Shown piece after piece: positions 58,789 through 64,000 of a stretch of 64,000 nt of DNA. The notes beneath the pieces are model-generated. The model did no database searches. It had not been told where the DNA came from and worked only from the letters and a program-made list of their open reading frames with translations. How positions within the stretch are numbered: the first letter of the stretch is position 1; each line of letters begins with the position of its first letter. Origin of the DNA: VAZQ01 sp046733355 (GTDB taxonomy: Bacteria; Pseudomonadota; Alphaproteobacteria; Rhizobiales; Xanthobacteraceae); the NCBI GenBank assembly GCA_046733355.1, contig JBKPOZ010000098.1:14338-78337 (forward strand), in the 5' to 3' direction. The position numbers were made by a program, and so were the translations under genes.

Positions 58789-59232
58789 TCAGGCGGCCTG
58801 CTCAAGGCGTCCGAAGGCGGCTTCCACGATCTCGGCGAGGCCGTCGGTGGTGGGAAGATGCGCGAGCTCTTCGCGTGTCACCCACCGCGCCTCGCTCAGC
58901 TCGTTGTTGAGAAACAACTCGCCGCTTCGCCAGCGCGAGGCAAACGACAAAATCACGAAGTGACGCTCCACCCGCCGATGCTTGTCGTGCATGATGGCCT
59001 CGCGGAAACCGGCAAGCGCAACCGGCTCGATGCTCAGCCCGGTTTCTTCGGCAATCTCGCGCTTGATCGCCTCGACCAGCATCTCGCCGGTCTCGACGAG
59101 CCCGCCCGGCAGGCTGAACAGGCCATCTGCCGGTGGCCGCGCCCGGCGCACGAGGAGAATCCTGCCGTCGCGGATGATCGCCGCGCTGACCGCGAGAAAC
59201 GGCCGCGCCGGATAAGACCTGTTCTCGGTCAT
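58789..59232 (-). CDS. Nudix hydrolase
   Basis: 147 residues with a textbook Nudix box, GGLVETGEMLVEAIKREIAEETGL. SAAIIRDGRILLVRRARPPADGLFSLP leads into it. It resembles NUDIX proteins near MutT/NudG in length; the substrate is unknown. The start ATG lies 14 bases after the stop of the FAD dehydrogenase gene, so the two may be co-transcribed. Confidence 0.9.
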   Translation of the reverse strand: MTENRSYPARPFLAVSAAIIRDGRILLVRRARPPADGLFSLPGGLVETGEMLVEAIKREIAEETGLSIEPVALAGFREAIMHDKHRRVERHFVILSFASRWRSGELFLNNELSEARWVTREELAHLPTTDGLAEIVEAAFGRLEQAA

Positions 59233-59245
59233 GGGCAGGCGTCCG

Positions 59246-60670
59246 CTACAGCACCTTGCCGGGATTGAGGATGTTCTTCGGGTCGAGCGTGCGCTTGAGC
59301 GCACGCATGAGATCGAGCGCAACGGGATCCTTAACCCCGGGCAGCACATCGCGCTTAAGCACGCCAATTCCGTGCTCGGCCGAAATCGAGCCGCCGTGCT
59401 TGCGCACCACCGCGAACACCAGTTCGTTCACGTCGTGCCACCGCGCGAGAAACTCCGCTCTGTCCGCCCCCACAGGTTGTGTAACGTTGTAGTGAATATT
59501 ACCGTCGCCAAGGTGGCCAAATGGCAATGGCCGTGCGCCCGGAATAAGCGCCGTCACCGCCGCATCTGCCTCGCGGATGAAGTCAGGTACCGCGGCGATC
59601 GGCACCGAGATGTCGTGCTTGATGGAGCCGCCTTCATGGCGCTGCGCTTCGCCGAACATCTCGCGCATGCGCCAGAGCATCTTCGTCTGCTCAAGATTCT
59701 CCGCAATGGTCGCATCTGCGATAATGCCGCGCTCGAGCGCGAGCCCCAAAATCTCTTCCAGCACCTCCCGCAAGCCCGAGCGGGATTGTGACGAAAGCTC
59801 GACCAGCACGTACCATGGGTGCTTCTCCGGCAACGGATCGCGGCAGCCGGTCGCGTGGCGCAGCACGATATCGATGCCGGCACGTGCCATCAGCTCGAAG
59901 CTCGTCACCGCGCCGGCCGTGCGCTCGCTCGCGAGCGCGAGCAGATCGAGCGCCGCCTCCGGGCTGGCGAGCCCCGCATAGGCGGTCTCTACCGATCGCG
60001 GCCGCGGAATGAGGCGCAGCACCGCCGCCGTGATGACGCCGAGGGTGCCTTCGGCACCGATGAACAGATTTTTGAGATCGTAGCCGGTATTGTCCTTCTT
60101 GAGCTTGTTCAGATCGTTGAGCACGCGCCCGTCAGCGAGCACCACTTCGAGGCCGAGCGCGTGCGAGCGCGCAGTGCCGTAGGAAAGCGCGGCGGTGCCG
60201 CCCGCATTGGTCGACAGATTGCCGCCGATCGTGCAGGTGCCTTCCGAGGGCAGGAGCTGCGGATAAAGCCGGTCGGCGCCGGCGGCCGCTTCCCGTGCCC
60301 GCAACAGCGTGACCCCCGCCTCGCAGGTCATCGTGTTGGACACCGGATCGACTTCGCGGATGCGGTCGAGGCGATTGAGGGAAAGGACAATCTCGCCGTT
60401 GAATGGCACCTGTCCGCCGACGAGGCCGGTGTTGCCGCCTTGCGGCACAATGGGGGTTGCGGTCTCGTTGGCAAGGCGCAGGATTTCTGAAACTTCCGCG
60501 ACCGAGCCCGGCCGCAGCACCATGGGCGTGGTGCCGTGATAGAGATCGCGCAGTTCCACGAGATACGGCGCCTGCGCGGCCGGTTCCGTGATCGCGTTTT
60601 TCTCCCCCACGATCGCCGCGAAGCGAGCGAGCAAAGCGGGATCGGAAACGGTGAGAGCCTTTCTGAGCAT
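59246..60670 (-). CDS. FAD-linked hydroxyacid dehydrogenase (D-lactate / D-2-hydroxyglutarate type)
   Basis: 474 residues. The FAD-binding PCMH domain has PMVLRPGSVAEVSEILRLAN, PIVPQGGNTGLVGGQVPFNGE, GTCTIGGNLSTNAGGTAALSYG and FIGAEGTLGVITAAVLRL. The C-terminal oxidase domain has FGHLGDGNIHYNVTQPVG and GGSISAEHGIGVLKRD with metal-binding histidines, ending DPKNILNPGKVL. This is the FAD-binding oxidase/2-hydroxyglutarate or D-lactate dehydrogenase group (COG0277); the exact substrate is not clear. The start is the ATG before LRKALTVSDP. Confidence 0.9.
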   Translation of the reverse strand: MLRKALTVSDPALLARFAAIVGEKNAITEPAAQAPYLVELRDLYHGTTPMVLRPGSVAEVSEILRLANETATPIVPQGGNTGLVGGQVPFNGEIVLSLNRLDRIREVDPVSNTMTCEAGVTLLRAREAAAGADRLYPQLLPSEGTCTIGGNLSTNAGGTAALSYGTARSHALGLEVVLADGRVLNDLNKLKKDNTGYDLKNLFIGAEGTLGVITAAVLRLIPRPRSVETAYAGLASPEAALDLLALASERTAGAVTSFELMARAGIDIVLRHATGCRDPLPEKHPWYVLVELSSQSRSGLREVLEEILGLALERGIIADATIAENLEQTKMLWRMREMFGEAQRHEGGSIKHDISVPIAAVPDFIREADAAVTALIPGARPLPFGHLGDGNIHYNVTQPVGADRAEFLARWHDVNELVFAVVRKHGGSISAEHGIGVLKRDVLPGVKDPVALDLMRALKRTLDPKNILNPGKVL

Positions 60671-60744
60671 CACTCCATCACCCTGACGCTCTTCATTACC
60701 TGTGATGCTCTTCACATGAACGGGCGAGGGGGCAAATGCAACCG

Positions 60745-61716
60745 TCATCGCGGAGCCGCGGCACGCCGCAGGCGGTCGTTGATGGCCTCGCCGAGTCCTT
60801 CGGCCGGAATCGGCATCACGGCAATGCTTTTTGCCCCGCACGCATCCAGCGCCCGCAAGTGCGAAAAGAGGCGCGCCGCCGCTTCCATGAGATCGCCGTT
60901 CCGCGAAAGGTTGAGAGTCATGACGGGCGCGCCTGCGACGCAAGTGCGACCGAACGCGAGCAGGGCTTCGCCCGGCTCGACACTCTCCGCATCGAGCCGC
61001 AGGCGCGCGCGGGGCGCGTAGTGCGAGGCGAGCTGGCCCGGCGCTTCCAGCTTGCTTTGTGCACTTGTCGCGTGCGGCTCATGCACACGAACCACGCGTT
61101 CGATATCTGCGCGTGACAATGCGCCGGGCCGCAGGAGTCGGGGCTCGCCCACGCAGGCGACAATGGTGGATTCGAGTCCCATGGGCGCGGGCCCGCCATC
61201 GATGATGAGTTCGATGCGGCCGCCGAGATCGCCAAGCACGTGCTGCGCCGTTGTGGGGGAGACATGCCCGGAGCGATTGGCGGAAGGTGCCACCACTGCG
61301 CCGGCGAATGTTTGCAGGATACCCTGCGCAATCGGATGACCCGGCACGCGCAACCCAACAGTGTCGAGACCGGCGGTGGCAAGCTCCGAGACCGGACAGT
61401 CGGGCCGCTTGCGCACCACAAGGGTCAGGGGTCCGGGCCAGAAGGCGCGGGCCAGAGCCTCTGCGGCGGCATCGAGTTTGCCCAGCATGCGCGCGCTGGC
61501 AAGATCGCTTACATGCGCAATCAGCGGATTGAAGGATGGTCGGCCCTTTGCATCATAGAGGCGCGCCACTGCCTCGCCGTTGCCCGCATCGGCGCCCAGG
61601 CCGTAGACGGTCTCCGTAGGGAATGCGATCAGCTGGCCTTGCGCCAGCGCGCGCGCCGCGCGTTCGATCGCAAGCGTCTCCGCCCTGATCACCTGCGTTG
61701 CCTGCTCGCCGGTCAT
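60745..61716 (-). CDS. sua5: L-threonylcarbamoyladenylate synthase, Sua5 type
   Basis: 323 residues. The YrdC domain has GQLIAFPTETVYGLGADAGN, YDAKGRPSFNPLIAHV (KxR), FWPGPLTLVVRK and VVAPSANRSGHVSPTTAQHV (SxN). The C-terminal Sua5 domain follows the linker SPGQLASHYAPRAR-like segment (EAPGQLASHYAPRARLRL). It makes threonylcarbamoyl-AMP for t6A37 of ANN-decoding tRNAs. A repeat and a tRNA gene lie just upstream. Confidence 0.95.
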   Translation of the reverse strand: MTGEQATQVIRAETLAIERAARALAQGQLIAFPTETVYGLGADAGNGEAVARLYDAKGRPSFNPLIAHVSDLASARMLGKLDAAAEALARAFWPGPLTLVVRKRPDCPVSELATAGLDTVGLRVPGHPIAQGILQTFAGAVVAPSANRSGHVSPTTAQHVLGDLGGRIELIIDGGPAPMGLESTIVACVGEPRLLRPGALSRADIERVVRVHEPHATSAQSKLEAPGQLASHYAPRARLRLDAESVEPGEALLAFGRTCVAGAPVMTLNLSRNGDLMEAAARLFSHLRALDACGAKSIAVMPIPAEGLGEAINDRLRRAAAPR

Positions 61717-61748
61717 GGGGTGAGTATCTATGCGCTGTCTGCCGTTCG

Positions 61749-61829
61749 CGTAGGTGGGTTGAGGCGAAGCGAAACCCACCATCGTGCTCGCGCGCAGCGT
61801 GGGTTTCGCTCCGCTCAACCCGTCCTACG
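61749..61829. repeat. GTGGGTTGAGGCGAAGC repeat, copy 2
   Basis: The left arm CGTAGGTGGGTTGAGGCG, then AAGCGAAACCCACC, and the right arm GTGGGTTTCGCTCCGC, then TCAACCCGTCCTACG, are inverse copies around an 18-base spacer. Same architecture as the element at 28731 with a GTGGGTT in place of GATGGGTT. Confidence 0.75.
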
Positions 61830-61877
61830 CAACTTGAAAGCCCATCGAGCGCGGGTATATATGCCAGCCTTGTCAGG

Positions 61878-61954
61878 CGGAGTGTAGCGCAGTCTGGTAG
61901 CGCACCTCGTTCGGGACGAGGGGGTCGCAGGTTCAAATCCTGCCACTCCGACCA
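61878..61954 (+). tRNA. tRNA-Pro, anticodon CGG
   Basis: 77 bases. The acceptor stem is CGGAGTG/CACTCCG with discriminator A and encoded CCA. The D-arm is AGCGCAGTCTGGTAGCGC, the anticodon stem CCTCG/CGAGG with loop TTCGGGA (CGG at 61912-61914), and the T-loop GGTTCAAATCC. C1-G72 is typical of bacterial proline tRNA. It reads CCG, a common codon at this GC content. Its 3' end lies 16 bases from the convergent phoB stop. Confidence 0.97.
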
Positions 61955-61970
61955 CTAGCTGCTGCGAAGA

Positions 61971-62678
61971 TTATTCTGGACTCGCCTCGCCGTAGCGCTC
62001 GTCGAAGGAATAGCCCGCGCCGCGCACGGTGCGGATCGGATCGGTTTCGGCCGGCATGTTCAGCGCGCCGCGCAGGCGCCCGACATGCACATCGACGGTG
62101 CGCTCGTCGATGTAAACATCGCGTCCCCACACGCTGTCGAGCAGCTGCTCGCGCGAGAACACATGTCCCGGCCGCTGCATGAGAAACTCGAGCAGTCGAA
62201 ATTCGGTCGGTCCGAGCTTCAGTTCGCGCGTGCCGCGCAGCACGCGGCGTTTCTGGCGGTCGAGCTCGATATCGCCGCGCGTAAGCACGTTTGCGACGCG
62301 CTCCGGACGGGCGCGGCGCAGCAGCGCGTTCACCCGCGCGAGCAGCTCGGGAACCGAGAACGGTTTGACGATGTAGTCGTCCGCGCCGGTTGCCAATCCG
62401 CGCACGCGCTCGCTCTCCTCTCCGCGCGCGGTCAGCATGATGATCGGCAACGCCTTCGTTTGCGCCCGCGCGCGCAGCCGCCGGCACAATTCGATACCGG
62501 AGGTGCCCGGCAGCATCCAATCGAGAATCGCCAGATCCGGCACGTATTCGCGCATTCGCATATCCGCGTCGTCGCCACGCGCAACGATCTCGACCTGATA
62601 GCCTGCACCTTCCAGATTGTAGCGCAAAAGCTCGGTCAGGGGCGCTTCGTCCTCGACGATCAGGATACATGGACGCAT
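61971..62678 (-). CDS. phoB: Phosphate regulon response regulator
   Basis: 235 residues. The receiver domain has phospho-acceptor Asp53 (LAILDWMLPGTSGIEL), acidic pocket VEDEAPL and the conserved KPFS after GADDYIV. The OmpR-type winged-helix domain has LKLGPTEFRLLEFLMQRPGHVFSREQLL and ERTVDVHVGRLRGAL. It activates phosphate-starvation genes at Pho boxes when phosphorylated by PhoR. It follows phoU by five bases in the pst operon. Confidence 0.95.
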   Translation of the reverse strand: MRPCILIVEDEAPLTELLRYNLEGAGYQVEIVARGDDADMRMREYVPDLAILDWMLPGTSGIELCRRLRARAQTKALPIIMLTARGEESERVRGLATGADDYIVKPFSVPELLARVNALLRRARPERVANVLTRGDIELDRQKRRVLRGTRELKLGPTEFRLLEFLMQRPGHVFSREQLLDSVWGRDVYIDERTVDVHVGRLRGALNMPAETDPIRTVRGAGYSFDERYGEASPE

Positions 62679-62683
62679 GCGCG

Positions 62684-63388
62684 TCAGCGCGCCAGCGAGA
62701 AGCTTGTCGTATCGCGCTTCGGCCGCTGCTCGGCAATCGGACGGCCTTCGACGACATAGTACACCGTCTCGGCGATATTGGTGGCATGATCGCCCATGCG
62801 CTCGATGTTCTTGGCGCAGAACATCACGTGGATGCACACGGTGATGTTGCGCGCATCCTCGATCATATAGGTGAGCAGTTCGCGAAACAGCGAAGTGCAC
62901 ATCGCGTCGATCTCTTCGTCGCCTTTCCATACCGCGAGTGCCGCCGTCAGATCGCGCGCCGCATAGGCGTCGAGCACCTGCTTGAGCTGCGCCAGGGCCA
63001 GGTTGGCCATGCGCTCGAACCCGCGCATTACCTGCGGCGCGGAAAGATCGCTGTCGAGGGCCATCACCCGTTTGCCGATATTTTTCGCAAGATCGCCGAT
63101 CCGTTCGAGATCGTTGCTGACGCGCAACGCGCCGACGATCTCGCGCAGGTCCACCGCCATGGGCTGGCGCCGCGCAATGGTGAGGATGGCCTTCTCCTCG
63201 ATCTCGCGCTGCATGGCATCTATGCGAACGTCGCTCGCAACCACCGCACCCGCCAGAGCGAGATCGTGGCGGGCGATCGCCGCGACGGCGTCGGCAATCT
63301 GCTTCTCGGCCAGGCCGCCCATCTCGGCAACCTTGCGCCCGAGTTCCTGCAGGTCGGAATCGAAAGCCCTGGCGGTATGCTCGTTCAT
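62684..63388 (-). CDS. phoU: Phosphate transport system regulator
   Basis: 234 residues, two three-helix PhoU repeats. EKAILTIARRQPMAVDLREIVGALRVSNDLERIGDLAKNI and the second-repeat CAKNIERMGDHATNIAETVYY carry the E/D-x3-D metal motifs. PhoU links the PstSCAB transporter to PhoR and keeps the Pho regulon off in high phosphate. It lies between pstB and phoB. Confidence 0.96.
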   Translation of the reverse strand: MNEHTARAFDSDLQELGRKVAEMGGLAEKQIADAVAAIARHDLALAGAVVASDVRIDAMQREIEEKAILTIARRQPMAVDLREIVGALRVSNDLERIGDLAKNIGKRVMALDSDLSAPQVMRGFERMANLALAQLKQVLDAYAARDLTAALAVWKGDEEIDAMCTSLFRELLTYMIEDARNITVCIHVMFCAKNIERMGDHATNIAETVYYVVEGRPIAEQRPKRDTTSFSLAR

Positions 63389-63401
63389 GGCTGTTCCTGC
63401 C

Positions 63402-64000
63402 TCAGCCGAAGCGGCCGGTGATGTAATCCTGGGTGCGCCGGCTGCGCGGGGCGGTGAAGATCTGCGTGGTCGAATCGAATTCCATCAGCTCGCCCAGATA
63501 CATGAATGCGGTGTAATCGGAGACGCGCGCCGCCTGCTGCATGTTATGCGTGACGATCACGATGGTGTAATCGTCCTTCAGCTCGTCCATGAGCTCTTCG
63601 ATCTTCGCGGTCGCAATGGGATCCAGTGCCGAGCAGGGCTCATCGAACAAAATGACCTCCGGCGTAATGGCCACGGTGCGCGCAATGCACAGCCGTTGCT
63701 GTTGCCCGCCGGAGAGGCTCAACCCGTTCGCACCGAGCTTGTCTTTGACTTCGTCCCACAACGCGGCGCGGCGAAGCGCATGTTCGACGCGCGCATCCAG
63801 TTCCGATCTCGACAATCTCTCGTAGCGCGTCAGCCCGAAGGCAATGTTGTCGTAGATCGACATTGGAAAAGGTGTCGGCTTCTGAAACACCATGCCGACA
63901 CGGGCACGCAGCAGGCTCAAATCATCCCGCATGCGCAGAATATCCTCTCCGTCAAGCAGCACTTCGCCCTCGGCGCGCTGGTTCGGGTAGAGGTCATACA
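63402..64000 (-). CDS. pstB: Phosphate ABC transporter ATP-binding protein, 5' end cut by window edge
   Basis: 199 C-terminal residues are visible, starting within YDLYPNQRAEGEVLLDGED. The Q-loop is VGMVFQKPTPFPMSIYDN, the signature LSGGQQQRLCIARTVA, Walker B VILFDEPCSALDP, and the switch His VTHNMQQAARVSDY. The Walker A part lies beyond the edge. It powers high-affinity phosphate uptake. Confidence 0.95.
   Translation of the reverse strand, partial: YDLYPNQRAEGEVLLDGEDILRMRDDLSLLRARVGMVFQKPTPFPMSIYDNIAFGLTRYERLSRSELDARVEHALRRAALWDEVKDKLGANGLSLSGGQQQRLCIARTVAITPEVILFDEPCSALDPIATAKIEELMDELKDDYTIVIVTHNMQQAARVSDYTAFMYLGELMEFDSTTQIFTAPRSRRTQDYITGRFG

Noticed and set aside
1..64000. CRISPR arrays, prophage, integrases, insertion sequences, rRNA operon
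   Set aside because: No regularly spaced direct repeats, no transposase- or phage-like reading frames and no rRNA-like sequence were seen on either strand.

Overview
The window is chromosomal DNA from a GC-rich alphaproteobacterium of the order Hyphomicrobiales (Rhizobiales), most likely near the Bradyrhizobium / Xanthobacteraceae group. The clues are a mitofilin (Mic60-like) gene next to hemY, a DUF3096 gene between glyS and ppdK, ETF-ubiquinone oxidoreductase followed by a TPR gene and ispE, TIGR02301, an ATT-started infC, and dispersed palindromes of the kind common in Bradyrhizobium-like genomes. I see no phage, transposase, CRISPR array or rRNA. One tRNA gene (tRNA-Pro, CGG) is present.

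Positions 1-7.2 kb: a surface glycan or glycoconjugate locus. The plus strand has a CgeB-like glycosyltransferase (cut by the window edge), UDP-xylose synthase, a small conserved protein and a UDP-glucose dehydrogenase broken by a frameshift. The minus strand has a tightly coupled three-gene operon: PIG-L deacetylase, GT4 glycosyltransferase, FemAB/CelD-type acyltransferase. This is the least explained functional unit here. Positions 7.3-15.2 kb: DNA repair and nucleotide hygiene, with a LigD ligase-polymerase lacking its phosphoesterase domain, an HExxE protein, a Nudix hydrolase, a VOC protein and a full-length Lhr helicase.

Positions 15.3-25.0 kb: an almost unbroken minus-strand block of core genes, infC-rpmI-rplT-pheS-pheT, then rpoN, a shortened hpf, mitofilin and hemY. 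The hpf/mitofilin boundary looks like a rearrangement joint. Positions 25.3-35.3 kb: a GT4 gene, an alpha/beta hydrolase, a PA0069-type radical SAM protein, RNase HII, a GT39-like membrane protein, an NCS2 purine permease, a family 4/5-type uracil-DNA glycosylase and ETF-QO.

Positions 35.5-50.5 kb: a lipoprotein-sized TPR protein, ispE, polyprenyl diphosphate synthase, GT2, DUF2007, an N6-adenine-type methyltransferase, an S49 protease, glyQ-glyS, DUF3096, pyruvate phosphate dikinase and a SleB-type cell wall hydrolase. Positions 50.5-64 kb: a divergent sulfatase/MFS pair, an AcuI-like reductase, a small secreted protein, a phosphatase, the ygfZ-tag-HD operon, TIGR02301, Nudix, an FAD-linked hydroxyacid dehydrogenase, Sua5, tRNA-Pro, and the phosphate genes pstB (cut by the edge)-phoU-phoB.

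At least six families of palindromic repeats sit in the gaps, several of them touching stop codons. In one family all three copies have the same orientation relative to the gene they follow.
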